A DNA stretch of 64,000 bases, from assembly GCA_937935075.1 (NCBI GenBank), contig CALGYB010000098.1:1-64000 (forward strand). Direction: 5' to 3'. Every line of letters starts with the position of its first letter. The first letter of the stretch is position 1. The translations under genes were made by a program, and so were the position numbers. Below the pieces are notes generated by a model. It was not told the origin of the DNA and ran no database searches. It saw only the letters and a list, made by a program, of their open reading frames with translations. Below, in pieces: positions 19,604-30,407 of this stretch. The stretch is from an uncultured Roseiflexus sp. Its GTDB lineage: Bacteria > Chloroflexota > Chloroflexia > Chloroflexales > Roseiflexaceae.

Positions 19604-21118
19604 TCACCGGAGCGCCAGCGAAGCGCTCTGCACCGCTGCAATATACTCCGCCGGATTGAGCAATTGTTCGGCAGCGCGCGCCATCACCTCATAGAACGGC
19701 TGGATCGCCACACCCAGGACAATCGTCGCCAGCGCCATGCCGACGGCAGGCGCCACCATCCATCCTGAAAAAGACCCGGCGGCAGCGGGCTGTGCAGAAG
19801 CGGCTTCCGCGGCGGGCGCCTTCTTCCAGAAGGCTTCCGCCCAGATCTTCACCATCGAAAAGGCGGTCAGCAACCCCACGCCAAGCGACACGGCGACAAC
19901 GACATACTGCTCGACCTCCAGCCCGGCCTGCACGAGGATCAGTTTGCCCCAAAAACCGGAGAGCGGCGGAAATCCTGCCAGCGAAAACGCCGAGATCAGA
20001 AACAGGATCGCCAGCCACGGATGCGATGCATAGACGCCGCCGAGTTCTTTCAGCTCATAGGACCCACGCAACCGATGCACAATCCCGCTGATCAGAAAGA
20101 GATTCATCTTCGCCAGAATGTTATGCACGATGTAATAGATCGCACCCGCCAGCGCCAGCGGCGTAAACAGCCCAAGCCCCATGAGCATGTAGCCGATCTG
20201 ACTGACAATATGCACCGAGAGAATGCGGCGGAACTCATTCTGCGCCACCGCGCCCAGCACGCCGGTCACCATCGTCAATGCGCCAATCACCAGAATAATC
20301 GTATGGGTCAGCGCAATATTCTGCGTGAAGAGCAACGAAAACACTCGGATCAGCGCATAGACGCCCACTTTGGTCAACAGTGCCGAGAAAATGGCCGACA
20401 CCGCGATGGGCGGCGTATGATACGATGCTGGCAGCCATGAGAAGACCGGGAACATCGCCGCCTTGATGCCGAATGCGACCAGGAACAGCATTGCCAGCGT
20501 CGTTACCAGACCGGGCTGATCGAGCAGCGACAACTGCTGGGACAGATCCGCCATGTTGAGCGTTCCTACCGCGCCGTAAGTGATCCCGATAGCGCTCAGA
20601 AACAGCGCCGATGATACCAGGTTCAGCGTCACATACTTAATCGCCCCCTCGAGTTGCGCCCGTTCACCGCCTAATGCCATGAGCACGAACGACGACATCA
20701 GGAGCACCTCGAACCAGACGAACAGATTGAAGATGTCACCGGTCAGGAACGCGCCGCAGATGCCCATAAACATCAGGTGCAGCAAGGGATAATAACCAAA
20801 CCGCTCACGCGCCTCGTCCATGCTGCCCAGCGAGTACACCGCGATGGCAAGCGCCGTCACTCCCGTGATGACCACCATAATCGCACTAAAGAGGTCGGCG
20901 ACGAGCGAAATACCGAATGGCGCGGGCCAGTTGCCCAGCTGCGTCGCCTGTATCCCATTGCGTGACACGCCGTCCAGCAACGCAACCCCGACCGCCAGCA
21001 GCAGAGCGGCGCCGGCGACGTTTAGTAGACGGTGAACGTCGCGCCGTCCCCAAAACAACAGCATGACAATGGCGGTCACAAATGGAATGAAAACCGGTAG
21101 TATCAACAGAATATCCAT
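19604..21118 (-). CDS. mnhD: Na+/H+ antiporter subunit D
   Basis: Complex-I-like antiporter; [34 protein letters not shown]. Confidence 0.93.
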   Translation of the reverse strand: MDILLILPVFIPFVTAIVMLLFWGRRDVHRLLNVAGAALLLAVGVALLDGVSRNGIQATQLGNWPAPFGISLVADLFSAIMVVITGVTALAIAVYSLGSMDEARERFGYYPLLHLMFMGICGAFLTGDIFNLFVWFEVLLMSSFVLMALGGERAQLEGAIKYVTLNLVSSALFLSAIGITYGAVGTLNMADLSQQLSLLDQPGLVTTLAMLFLVAFGIKAAMFPVFSWLPASYHTPPIAVSAIFSALLTKVGVYALIRVFSLLFTQNIALTHTIILVIGALTMVTGVLGAVAQNEFRRILSVHIVSQIGYMLMGLGLFTPLALAGAIYYIVHNILAKMNLFLISGIVHRLRGSYELKELGGVYASHPWLAILFLISAFSLAGFPPLSGFWGKLILVQAGLEVEQYVVVAVSLGVGLLTAFSMVKIWAEAFWKKAPAAEAASAQPAAAGSFSGWMVAPAVGMALATIVLGVAIQPFYEVMARAAEQLLNPAEYIAAVQSASLALR

Positions 21119-21186
21119 GACCATCTCACAAAACAACTCAACTGACTAAGAGAGCGAACCGCCAGATGTTGCCCAACATTGCCCGT

Positions 21187-21290
21187 GTTGACCGTCCTGC
21201 GGCTGACGTTGGCTTCGACAGGCTCAGCCGACGTCAGCCGCTCCACGGTCTTGATGGTCCAGATTTTGGGTGATCGCTCTATGAGAGACT
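21187..21290. repeat. Dispersed repeat family B (CTTCGACAGGCTCAGCC hairpin; core 21200-21240)
   Basis: Second copy at 63060-63158; ...TGACGTTGGCTTCGACAGGCTCAGCC...CGTCAGCCGCTCCAC shared. Confidence 0.85.
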
Positions 21291-21353
21291 ATCCGAACAA
21301 TCTCCACGCGACGTGCAGCGGGGAGGACGAAAGCAATGCCTTCGTCCTCCCAA
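21283..21353 (-). repeat. Inverted copy of repeat family C
   Basis: Reverse complement matches the 10066-10135 module. Confidence 0.7.
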
Positions 21354-21374
21354 CGAGTTTTACCGGACGGGTTC

Positions 21375-21722
21375 TTATTGCTCTGTCGTCCTCAACTCAT
21401 CAATATCATCCACGCCACAACTGCGGTATGCACGTCGAAAGAGCACAATCGTGAATGCCTGGACGCCAAAGCCGATCACGATTGCGGTCAGAATCAGCGC
21501 CTGCGGCAACGGATCGGCGTATGGCGCAATCGGCGCCTCCGCCCCGACGGGAACCAGCGGCGGGTTGCCACGCGTCAGGTGTGAAACGATGAAGATCAGC
21601 AAATTGGCGGCATACCCCAGCAGTGCCAGCCCGATAATCATCTTGACGATGCTACGACGCATCATCATATACAATCCGGCGGCATACAGGACGCCAATCA
21701 CAATCGCCCAGATGAACTCCAT
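21375..21722 (-). CDS. mnhC: Na+/H+ antiporter subunit C
   Basis: NuoK-like: [35 protein letters not shown]. Confidence 0.9.
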   Translation of the reverse strand: MEFIWAIVIGVLYAAGLYMMMRRSIVKMIIGLALLGYAANLLIFIVSHLTRGNPPLVPVGAEAPIAPYADPLPQALILTAIVIGFGVQAFTIVLFRRAYRSCGVDDIDELRTTEQ

Positions 21723-21726
21723 CGCT

Positions 21727-22152
21727 CTACTCTCCTTCCGCCTCGAAGAGGGTGAACATGATCGTTGTGGTAATGCCGATCACCACCAGATACACACCGA
21801 CATCGAACAGCAGCGGCGTGCCGATTTTACCGATCACCGGCAGAGGTTGCTGATACCAGAGCCCGGTCATGAGCGGCAATCCCAGCGCCAATGCGGGCAA
21901 TGCACTGACGACCGCAACCAGCAATCCCGACGCGATCAGGCTCTTTGGGTCGAACCGCAGGGCGTTCTGCGCCTGTGCAACACCGTACACCGCAGCGTAG
22001 AGCGTAAAGGCGGCGCCGGCGACCAGACCGCCGACAAATCCGCCGCCTGGCTCGTTATGGCCGCGCATGAGCAGAAAGATCGAAAAGATCAGCATGAGCG
22101 GCAAGAGCAGGCGGGTTGCAGTAGCCAGAATAAGCGAAGGCATCGAGGTCAC
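21727..22152 (-). CDS. mnhB: Na+/H+ antiporter subunit B
   Basis: [21 protein letters not shown] signature. Confidence 0.92.
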   Translation of the reverse strand: MTSMPSLILATATRLLLPLMLIFSIFLLMRGHNEPGGGFVGGLVAGAAFTLYAAVYGVAQAQNALRFDPKSLIASGLLVAVVSALPALALGLPLMTGLWYQQPLPVIGKIGTPLLFDVGVYLVVIGITTTIMFTLFEAEGE

Positions 22153-22155
22153 CTG

Positions 22156-24546
22156 TTATGCATCAATCGTCTTGGCGCGTTCTCGTCGGGCCCCGTTGTC
22201 GGCGACGCCATCGTGCAGTTCATCAGGCGCCTCGCGCGGCTCATGTTCCGGCGCCATCACCAGTTTGAGCAGCGCAAAGATGCCGATTGCAGCCAATCCC
22301 AGCACGACGATCTCGCCCAGGGTGTCGAGTGCGCGGAAATCGACCAGAATAACATTCACCACATTGCGGCCAAAACCCTGAGGAACGCTGTTCTCCGCCA
22401 GAAATTCGCTCACACGCGACTCGGTCGGCGCGCTCAGCGCCATCAGCGTGAGCACGGTCATCAGCACACCGCCGGCAATCGCAAGTGCAGCGGAACGCAC
22501 CCGCGCGCCCATGGTCGACAGATTGTTGAACCGCGGCAGACGATACACCACCAGCACAAACAGAATGGCAACCAGGGTCTCGACGGCGAACTGCGTGATT
22601 GCCAGATCGGGCCCGCTGAAGAGCAGGAACGCCAGCGCCAGTCCATACCCGACAAACCCCAGACCGACAACGGCGGCCATACGCGATGTCGCCCGAAGAA
22701 CGAAGAGCGTGGCTGCGATGATGATCAGCGCCACCATCAGTTCATACAGACGCACATCAGTCCAGTCTGCCGGGATGGTGATGACAACCCGCTCGACCGC
22801 CAGCGTCAATGTCGTCAGTACCAGAACGGTAAAGATAATCAGACCGATGTAAAACCGCAAATACCCATTTTGCAGCACACGCGTCTGCCAGGCTGCCAGC
22901 GCGAGCATACCATTGACGGCGCGCTGATACCACCCCTCCGCACCCCATGGCGCCAGCGGCGCCGTGGCAGCGGCGAGACGCCCGAAGATGCCGCGCGCGC
23001 GATACAATCCCGCGCCGACCAGGAGCGTCACCACGCTCAGCGCCAGCGCCTGACCGGCTGCCCCTTCGATGCCAGCCCACAGGAGCAGTTCAATCTCTTT
23101 CGTCTTCCCGATCACTGCGCTGGTTGCAGGTCCAATCAGGGCATTCCCGATCTGAACCGAGAACAAGCCGGCGCCAAGCCCGGCGAGCGCCAGCGCGACC
23201 GGTCCCATCCGCATGCTCAACGGCGCCTCATGCGCCTGCTTCGGCGTAGAAGCCGGTGGACCAAAGAACACCCGCAGCGTCGCCAGACCAGCGGCGACCA
23301 CCGTGAGGATGTTCGTCAGGAGCGCCGCCAGGATCAGTATCGGCTCTCCCAGGTTGGCCTTGTACTGGACCTCTTTGGCGATGAACCCGAACATCGGCGG
23401 CAAGCCGGCCATCGAAATCGCAGCCAGCATGCCTGCGGCAGCCGTGATCGGCATAGCGGCGCGCAGTCCGCCAAGGTTCGCAATGTCGCGCGTGCCGGTC
23501 TCGTGATCGACCGACCCGGCAACCTGGAACAACGCGCCCTTGTACAGCGCATGGCTGAGGGTAAAGACCATCGCCGCCTTGAGCGCATCGTCGGCGCCGA
23601 TGCCGATGAGCGTGACCAGCGTACCCAGCGCCGAGACCGTGGTGTAGGCCAGAATGCGCTTCAGATCGGTCTGCTGCACTGCCAGCAACGAGCCGACGAT
23701 CATAGTCGCGCTGCCAAAGCCGGTCAACAGCAGTTGCCACGCCTCAGTGCCGCCAAGCGCCGGGTTGAGCCGCGCCAGCAGAAAAACGCCAGCCTTCACC
23801 ATCGTTGCCGAGTGCAGGTAGGAACTGACGGGCGTCGGCGCTTCCATCGCGCCGGGAAGCCAGAAGTGAAACGGGAATTGCGCCGATTTGGTGAACGCGC
23901 CGAATAAGACCAGCGCCAGGATGCCGCCGTACAGCGGATGCGCACGCACCACATCACCCTGCGTCAGGATCTCGCTGATCTCCAATGTCCCGGCGACTTT
24001 GCCAAGAAGCACAATCCCCGCCAGTAGCGCCAGACCGCCAATGCCGGTCACCAGCAGGCTTTGCAAGGCCGCCTTGCGCGCTTTTTCGTACTCGTGCTTG
24101 TAGCCGATCAACAGATAGGAACTGATCGTAGTCAATTCCCAGAACACGAACAGACCGATCAGATTGTCGGATGTAACAATGCCGAGCATGGCAGCCATGA
24201 AGATCAGCAGCAACGTCAGCATCCGTCCCAACATCGGATCCTTCGCCAGATAGCCGCCGGCATAGATCAGCACAAGTGTGCCGATGCCGGTAATCAGCAG
24301 AGCAAAGAGCACGCTCAATCCGTCGATGCGAAATGACAGATTCACGCCCAGGCTCGGAACCCACGCATAACTGAACCGCACCGCCTCACCGCCGACCACT
24401 GCCGGAACCAGGCTGATGAAGTAGATCATCAGCGCCAACGGCAGCAACGCCGCGATCCATCCCGCGTGGCGCGGTGCGAAGCGATAGAGCCACGGCGCAA
24501 CGATGGCGCCGCCAAATCCTGAAAGAACTGCTGTCAACATCTGCAT
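22156..24546 (-). CDS. mnhA: Na+/H+ antiporter subunit A
   Basis: 796 aa; [58 protein letters not shown]. Confidence 0.94.
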   Translation of the reverse strand: MQMLTAVLSGFGGAIVAPWLYRFAPRHAGWIAALLPLALMIYFISLVPAVVGGEAVRFSYAWVPSLGVNLSFRIDGLSVLFALLITGIGTLVLIYAGGYLAKDPMLGRMLTLLLIFMAAMLGIVTSDNLIGLFVFWELTTISSYLLIGYKHEYEKARKAALQSLLVTGIGGLALLAGIVLLGKVAGTLEISEILTQGDVVRAHPLYGGILALVLFGAFTKSAQFPFHFWLPGAMEAPTPVSSYLHSATMVKAGVFLLARLNPALGGTEAWQLLLTGFGSATMIVGSLLAVQQTDLKRILAYTTVSALGTLVTLIGIGADDALKAAMVFTLSHALYKGALFQVAGSVDHETGTRDIANLGGLRAAMPITAAAGMLAAISMAGLPPMFGFIAKEVQYKANLGEPILILAALLTNILTVVAAGLATLRVFFGPPASTPKQAHEAPLSMRMGPVALALAGLGAGLFSVQIGNALIGPATSAVIGKTKEIELLLWAGIEGAAGQALALSVVTLLVGAGLYRARGIFGRLAAATAPLAPWGAEGWYQRAVNGMLALAAWQTRVLQNGYLRFYIGLIIFTVLVLTTLTLAVERVVITIPADWTDVRLYELMVALIIIAATLFVLRATSRMAAVVGLGFVGYGLALAFLLFSGPDLAITQFAVETLVAILFVLVVYRLPRFNNLSTMGARVRSAALAIAGGVLMTVLTLMALSAPTESRVSEFLAENSVPQGFGRNVVNVILVDFRALDTLGEIVVLGLAAIGIFALLKLVMAPEHEPREAPDELHDGVADNGARRERAKTIDA

Positions 24547-24682
24547 TGCTCAGAAACAGTACGGGGTCCGAAGCGTTCCGCCCACTCCGGCCCCCGCAAT
24601 TCCTTACACTTTCCAGTATATCATGCTTCACCGGAGTATGGGCAGGGTACTCTTTCCCGCTGTATTGGCAAACTTTGCCTGA

Positions 24683-24865
24683 GCTCAGGTGACCGTCATC
24701 GACCCTGGCGCTCCCCGCCGCCCTGCTCAGGTGATGACGGTCACCATCGCCCGCCGCCGCTCCAGCCGGCGCGCCTCGAAGCCGTCGGTGACCGCCGGGG
24801 CGCCTTCCCCGCCGCTCAGGTGACCGTCATCGACCCTGGCGCTCCCCGCTGCCCCGCTCAGGTGA
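24683..24865. repeat. ~52-bp direct repeats (24683-24734, 24814-24865) with embedded 13-bp inverted repeat GGTGACCGTCATC/GATGACGGTCACC
   Basis: GCTCAGGTGACCGTCATCGACCCTGGCGCTCCCCGCYGCCCYGCTCAGGTGA read twice. Confidence 0.88.
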
Positions 24866-24898
24866 CCATCGTCTCCACTGGCGTTGCCGAATCTTCAC

Positions 24899-24951
24899 TG
24901 ATCGATCAATCAATTTCTTGTATACTGTTCTTGATTGCTTGATCAATCAAT
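24899..24951 (+). promoter_or_regulatory. Candidate TetR promoter/operator: GATCAATCAAT direct repeats and TTGATTG/CAATCAA inverted repeat flanking -10 TATACT
   Basis: GATCAATCAAT at 24904-24914 and 24941-24951; TATACT at 24921-24926. Confidence 0.6.
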
Positions 24952-25591
24952 GGAGACGGGAATGGCAGCAGCGGACGACAGCGATGCACGCGACCGGCGG
25001 CGCAAGATCCTTGATGCAGCGTTGCACGTGTTCAGCACCAAGGGATTTCAGAAAGCGACGAACCGTGATATTGCCGAAGCAGCGGGAGGCATCTCGCCGG
25101 GCCTGATCTACCACTATTTCAAGGACAAGCAAGACCTCTTTCTCTCGATGCTGCGCGAGCGCGCCTCGATCATGGCGCTCGTCGATCATCCGCAACAGTT
25201 GATGGACCTGCCGCCACGCCAGGGATTGACCCTCATTGGACGTTCCTACCTGATGATGATGAGCATTCCCGAGAATGTGGCGGTGTTTCGTATCATTCTG
25301 GCGGAGGCGCTGCACTTCCCTGAAGTGGCTGTCATGATCCGGCAGCAATTTGTTGATCGCATCTTTGGCGTGCTGCGCGCCTATCTACAACACCAGATCG
25401 ATCAGGGGCGTCTCCGTCCGCACGACACATCAATCAGCGTGCGCACATTCCTCGGCAGCATCTTCATCCATGTTATCGCGCGCGAGGTGATGCGCCAGCC
25501 CGAAGCGCTCCAGATCACCGACGATCAAGCGGTGACTATGGCGGTCGATGTCTTTCTCCACGGTCTGAGCCTTGAAGGGGGAGATGCGTGA
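24950..25591 (+). CDS. TetR/AcrR-family transcriptional regulator
   Basis: RRRKILDAALHVFSTKGFQKATNRDIAEAAGGISPGLIYHYFKDKQDLF. Confidence 0.92.
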   Translation: METGMAAADDSDARDRRRKILDAALHVFSTKGFQKATNRDIAEAAGGISPGLIYHYFKDKQDLFLSMLRERASIMALVDHPQQLMDLPPRQGLTLIGRSYLMMMSIPENVAVFRIILAEALHFPEVAVMIRQQFVDRIFGVLRAYLQHQIDQGRLRPHDTSISVRTFLGSIFIHVIAREVMRQPEALQITDDQAVTMAVDVFLHGLSLEGGDA

Positions 25592-26703
25592 TGGTCAACC
25601 GCCTCTGGCCCGTGATGCGCAAGGAATGGATTCATATCCGGCGTGACCCGCGCACGCTTGCAGTCATGTTTTTTGCGCCGTTGATGCAGTTGATCCTGCT
25701 CGGCTACGCCGCAACCACCGATGTGCGCGATGTGCCGCTGGCAGTGTTCGATCAGGATCGCACATCCGCCAGTCGCGATCTGGTCGCAGCGTTTGTTGCA
25801 TCCGGGCAATTTGCCGTGGCGCGGTATATCGGCAGTGATCGCGAACTTGCTATGTTGATCGATAGCGGTCAGGTGCGCGCCGGTCTGATCATCCCGTCCG
25901 GCTATGGCGCCGATCTGCTGGGACGCCGTGGAGCGCAGGTGGTCTTCGTGCTCGACGGCTCAGACCCGTCGATTGCCGGCTCGTCGTTGTCGGCGGCGCG
26001 TCTGATTGGGCAGGCGAAGTCCATCAGTATTCAGACCGAGCGCCGCGCTACGGCTGCGCCGCCGCTCGAGGTGCGCACCCGCGTCTGGTACAACCCGGAT
26101 ATGGCAAGCGCCGTGTTCATGATCCCCGGACTCATCGGTCTGGTGCTTCAGTTGCAGGCAACGCTGCTTACGTCCTCAGCGATCGTGCGGGAGCGCGAGC
26201 GCGGAACCATCGAGCAGTTGATCATTACACCGATCAGACCCGTTGAACTGATCCTGGGCAAGATTTTGCCGTATGCGCTGATGGCGCTGCTGATCACCAT
26301 CGAAGTGCTGATTCTGGGCACATTCTTGTTTCATGTGCCGATCAAGGGCCAGGTCGGGTTGCTGCTGGCGATCTCCTGTCTTTTCCTGATCTCGACGCTG
26401 TCGATTGGGTTGCTGATTTCAACCGTGGCGAATACGCAGCAAGAAGCGTTTCTGTTGACCTTCCTGACCATGCTGCCGTCAGTCTTCCTTTCCGGTTTTA
26501 TCTATCCGGTGGCTGCAATGCCTGCGGCGTTGCAATTCATCAGCGGCATCATTCCGCTGACCTACTACCTGATCGTGGTGCGCGGCATCGTCATCAAGGG
26601 GGTTGATGCCGCAGTCCTGCTGCCGCAGATCGGCGCACTGGCGTTGTTTGGCGCAATCCTGATCATTGCGGCTACGGCGCGTTTCCGCAAACGGCTTGAC
26701 TGA
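25588..26703 (+). CDS. ABC-2 type transporter permease
   Basis: MRKEWIHIRRDPRTLAVMFFAPLMQLILLGYA; RERERGTIEQLIITPIRPVELILGKILPY. Confidence 0.92.
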   Translation: MMVNRLWPVMRKEWIHIRRDPRTLAVMFFAPLMQLILLGYAATTDVRDVPLAVFDQDRTSASRDLVAAFVASGQFAVARYIGSDRELAMLIDSGQVRAGLIIPSGYGADLLGRRGAQVVFVLDGSDPSIAGSSLSAARLIGQAKSISIQTERRATAAPPLEVRTRVWYNPDMASAVFMIPGLIGLVLQLQATLLTSSAIVRERERGTIEQLIITPIRPVELILGKILPYALMALLITIEVLILGTFLFHVPIKGQVGLLLAISCLFLISTLSIGLLISTVANTQQEAFLLTFLTMLPSVFLSGFIYPVAAMPAALQFISGIIPLTYYLIVVRGIVIKGVDAAVLLPQIGALALFGAILIIAATARFRKRLD

Positions 26704-26722
26704 TGAAGATTGGGAGGCGATC

Positions 26723-28348
26723 ATGCACCCACGTGCACGAATAGTCATTCCGCTGCTCCTGGCAGCAGCGTTGATCGGCGGCGGTTACTGGCGGTTCCAG
26801 CAGTCGGCGCAGGCGCGGAATGGACCGCTCACCGGTTCGGGGACCATCGAAGCCGAGGAGGTGTTGGTGACGGCGGAGATTGCCGGACGGGTGCAGCGCC
26901 TCTTTGCCGATGAGGGATCAGAGGTGCGCGCCGGGCAGGAACTGGCGCAGATCGATACGGCGCTGCTCGAAGCGCAACTGGCTCAGGCGAAGGCGGCGGT
27001 TGCGACGGCTGAGGCGAATCTGGCGCAGATCCGCGCCGGGACGCGCAGGGAGGAGATCGCGGTTGCCGAGGCGCAGGTGCAACAGGCGGCAGCGGCAGCG
27101 GCAGGCGCTGCCCAGGCGTATGAGCATGCGCTCGCCATCCTGAACGACCCGCAGGAACTGGAACTGCAACTGGCGCAGGCGCGCGCCAATCGTGATGCGG
27201 CATTGCGCGCGCTGGAGAAACTGCGCGCCGGGACGCGCCCGGAGGACATTGACGCCGCGCGTGTCTCGCTCGCGCTGGCGCAGGAGAACCTGCAATCTGC
27301 GCGTGATACGCTCTCTGCTGCCAAAACGCTGGCAGAGGCGCAAGTGGAACAGGCGGCGGCGGCGCTTACGCAGGCGCAGGCGCGCTACGCTCAGGCAAAG
27401 AGTAACTGGGAGTATGTGCGCGATACCGGGCAGGATGCCATGATGCCTTCGGTGCTGCTCACCACGCCGGCGGGCGTGCAGCGGCTGCCGAATACCGTGA
27501 GCGACGGAGTGCGCGAGAATTACTACGCGCAATTCGTTCAGGCGGAAGCAGCGTTGCGCCAGGCGGAAACCGCAGTGGAACAGGCGCTGCTCCAGGCTGA
27601 ACGGGCGCGCCAGGCGGAGGCGGTCGGCGTGCGGCAGGCGGAATTGCAGGTGAGCGCCGCACAGGCGGCGCTGGCAAAAGCCGAGACTGGTCCGACCCGT
27701 CAGGATATTGCGGCTGCCGAGACGGCGCTTGCGAATGCGCAGCGTTTCCTTGATGTGGTCGAAACGATGCGCGCCAACCCGCAGCAACTCCAGGCTGCGG
27801 TCGATGCAGCGCGCACGCAGAAAGAGATTGCCGAAGCGCAACTGGCGCAGGCGCGCGCGCGCCTGGAACTGGCGCGGAACGGTGCGCGTCCGGAGCAGAT
27901 CCAGGCGGCGGAAGCGCAACTGATGCAGGCGCGTGCAGCGCAGCGTCAAGTTGAGGTGATGATCGCAAAAGCCGCCCTGCGCGCGCCGCGCTCCGGCATC
28001 ATCCTGAGCCGCCCCATCCACGAAGGAGAACAGGCGACCCCCGGTATGCCGCTCATGACGATCGGCTCGCTCGATACAGTGCGCCTGACGGTCTATATTA
28101 GCGAAACTGACATTGGGCGCGTGCGCCTCGGGCAAACGGCGGAAGTCACAGTTGACAGCTTCCCAGGACGTGTTTTCCGCGGAACGGTCACGTTTATCGC
28201 TCAGAACGCCGAGTTTACGCCGCGCAACGTTCAGACGCGCGACGAACGCGCCACGACGGTATTTGCCGTGCGGGTCACGTTGCCGAACGCCGATCACGCG
28301 CTCAAACCCGGTATGCCAGCGGATGTGACGTTGCTGGAGAGGGGGTAA
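26723..28348 (+). CDS. HlyD-family secretion protein / periplasmic adaptor
   Basis: TM + long Ala/Gln coiled coil + ALRAPRSGIILSRPIHEGEQATPG...DIGRVRLGQTAEVTVDSFPG. Confidence 0.9.
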   Translation: MHPRARIVIPLLLAAALIGGGYWRFQQSAQARNGPLTGSGTIEAEEVLVTAEIAGRVQRLFADEGSEVRAGQELAQIDTALLEAQLAQAKAAVATAEANLAQIRAGTRREEIAVAEAQVQQAAAAAAGAAQAYEHALAILNDPQELELQLAQARANRDAALRALEKLRAGTRPEDIDAARVSLALAQENLQSARDTLSAAKTLAEAQVEQAAAALTQAQARYAQAKSNWEYVRDTGQDAMMPSVLLTTPAGVQRLPNTVSDGVRENYYAQFVQAEAALRQAETAVEQALLQAERARQAEAVGVRQAELQVSAAQAALAKAETGPTRQDIAAAETALANAQRFLDVVETMRANPQQLQAAVDAARTQKEIAEAQLAQARARLELARNGARPEQIQAAEAQLMQARAAQRQVEVMIAKAALRAPRSGIILSRPIHEGEQATPGMPLMTIGSLDTVRLTVYISETDIGRVRLGQTAEVTVDSFPGRVFRGTVTFIAQNAEFTPRNVQTRDERATTVFAVRVTLPNADHALKPGMPADVTLLERG

Positions 28349-28452
28349 GAGTTAGGGGCGATGCCTTCCTGATAAGGAAGACGAGTCATCATCAACGGCG
28401 TTCATGAGCAACATCTTCGCGCCTTCGCGCCTTTGTGCGCGCTTATTATACG

Positions 28453-28680
28453 AATGCGCGGTCATTGGGACAAGAATGGTTTTTGAGAACATAATCCAGT
28501 ATCGCCTGGTGAAGCCCGCGCAGGCGGGCTTTGCAGCAGGAGCCTGCGGCTTTAGCCGCCGGGCGAACTGATGCTACTGCGCAGTCATGCGTCTACGACA
28601 CGCCTGCCGGGGCGCGTTGACCGTTGCGTCTTGCACAACGAACACGCGAACATCTTGTCTGACTGACCGCAAGTTAGCAC
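28453..28680 (+). repeat. Dispersed repeat family A copy
   Basis: ATGGTTTTTGAGAACATAATC...GCCCGCGCAGGCGGGC...GACACGCCTGCCGGGGCGCGTTGACCGTTGCG...CTTGTCTGACTGACCGCAAGTTAG. Confidence 0.9.
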
Positions 28681-28701
28681 AAGGTATTCGGGTTGGGGGC
28701 A

Positions 28702-29475
28702 ATGATGATCCATCCACGTGAGTACACTGTTGCAGGTCCTGAAAACGCGCCGGCGATCGTCCTGATCCACGGCGCTCGTCTGACACGCGCTATGTGGCAA
28801 CCGCAGATCGATGCGCTCAGCGCCTCCCTGCGCGTAGTCGCTCCCGATCTGCCGGGGCACGGGGCGCTGGCAGGCATGCCATTTTCGCTCGATGCGGCAG
28901 TGGAGCAGGTTGCTGCGGCGGTTGATACGGTTGCCGGCGGACGGGCGATTGTCTGCGGTCTGTCGCTCGGCGGGTATGTGGCGCTGGCATTTGGCGCCCG
29001 TCATCCGCAACGCACAATGGCGCTGGTGCTGTCCGGCTGTGCGTTCTCGTTCCGCAGGCTGCCTGGTCGTCTCCTGGGCGCGCCATACGTTGCCGTTTCC
29101 CGTTTCGTGACCCGCACCTTCGCGCCGCTGCTGGCGCGCGCCGAGGAACGCGCGCTGCGCAAAAACTACCCCGCAGCGCTGGCGGATTCCATCATTGCGC
29201 GTGGCTTCTTCTATCGCTTCTATGCCGACATTTCCGCCGCACTGCTCGACTTCGATCCGCTGCCCGCATTGCATGCCTGCAATGTCCCGACGCTGTTGCT
29301 CAACGGCGCAGAGGATCGCTTCTTCCGGCGCGATGAGCAACCATACCTGCGCGCCCTGCGACACGGTCGGCTGCGCCTGATCGAGGGCGCAGCCCATCTG
29401 GCGAACCTCGATCAGCCGGAAGCGTACACAACGGCGCTGCACGATTTTGTATCCGAGATTGTGACGGTGCAATGA
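28702..29475 (+). CDS. Alpha/beta-fold hydrolase
   Basis: IVLIHGARLTRAMW, GLSLGGYVAL nucleophile elbow, GAAHLANLDQP. Confidence 0.9.
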   Translation: MMIHPREYTVAGPENAPAIVLIHGARLTRAMWQPQIDALSASLRVVAPDLPGHGALAGMPFSLDAAVEQVAAAVDTVAGGRAIVCGLSLGGYVALAFGARHPQRTMALVLSGCAFSFRRLPGRLLGAPYVAVSRFVTRTFAPLLARAEERALRKNYPAALADSIIARGFFYRFYADISAALLDFDPLPALHACNVPTLLLNGAEDRFFRRDEQPYLRALRHGRLRLIEGAAHLANLDQPEAYTTALHDFVSEIVTVQ

Positions 29476-30407
29476 GCGAAACGCCAGCAATCGAAACTAT
29501 CGACCTGAGCCGCTCCTTCGGTCCGGTACGCGCGGTCAACCGCCTGAACCTGACAGTGATGGCCGGACGAATCCACGGTCTGCTCGGACCGGACGGCGCC
29601 GGCAAAACGACGACGCTGCGCCTGTTCTGCGGGGTGCTGCGCCCGGATACCGGTCACGCCGTGGTCGCCGGGATCGACGTGGTGCGCAACCCGGAGGGGG
29701 TGCGGCAGCGCATCGGCTACATGCCGCAACGCTTTAGCTTGTATGGTGATCTGACCGTACTCGAAAACCTGCGCTTCTACGCCGACGCCTATGGCATAGC
29801 GCAAGCAGAACGCGCTGCATTGCTCACCCGGCTGCTTGGATTCAGTCGCCTGGCGCCATTCCGCAACCGGCGCGCCGACGAACTCTCCGGCGGGATGCGC
29901 CAGAAACTGGCGCTGGCGTGTGCGCTCATCCATCATCCACAGGTGCTGCTGCTCGACGAACCAACTACCGGCGTCGATCCGGTATCGCGGCGCGAATTCT
30001 GGGATCTGCTGCACGAAGCGGTTCACGCCCGCGGCATGACCGTGTTGCTCACCACACCGTACATGGATGAAGCCGAGCGCTGCCACGAGGTCAGTTTCAT
30101 GCGCGCTGGCGATATGCTGGCAAACGGAACGCCACGCGAACTGCAACGTCTCGTGCCCGGCGTCGTGCTGGAGATTCGCGCCGAACCGCGCCACATAGCG
30201 GAAACGGCGCTCCGCGCGCTTCCCGGCGTGCGCGATGTTCACGTCTTCGGCGATCGTCTCCACGTGATCACCGAGCCGTGGTTCGACGACGCCACACTGC
30301 GTCGGACCCTCGCGGACGCACATGTGACGCTCCACACGTTCCGCCCCGTAACCCCCGGTATGGAGGATGTCTTCCTGTATTTGCAACGAGAAAGGACAAC
30401 GCAATGA
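29472..30407 (+). CDS. ABC transporter ATP-binding protein
   Basis: GPDGAGKTTTLRLF, LSGGMRQKLALACAL, VLLLDEPTTGVD. Confidence 0.94.
   Translation: MSETPAIETIDLSRSFGPVRAVNRLNLTVMAGRIHGLLGPDGAGKTTTLRLFCGVLRPDTGHAVVAGIDVVRNPEGVRQRIGYMPQRFSLYGDLTVLENLRFYADAYGIAQAERAALLTRLLGFSRLAPFRNRRADELSGGMRQKLALACALIHHPQVLLLDEPTTGVDPVSRREFWDLLHEAVHARGMTVLLTTPYMDEAERCHEVSFMRAGDMLANGTPRELQRLVPGVVLEIRAEPRHIAETALRALPGVRDVHVFGDRLHVITEPWFDDATLRRTLADAHVTLHTFRPVTPGMEDVFLYLQRERTTQ

Noticed and set aside
21313-23907. 864-aa plus-strand ORF
   Set aside because: Antisense to mnhA/B/C, Arg/Gln/His-rich composition without domains; GC-bias artefact.
26918-28297. 459-aa minus-strand ORF
   Set aside because: Antisense to the HlyD coiled-coil gene.
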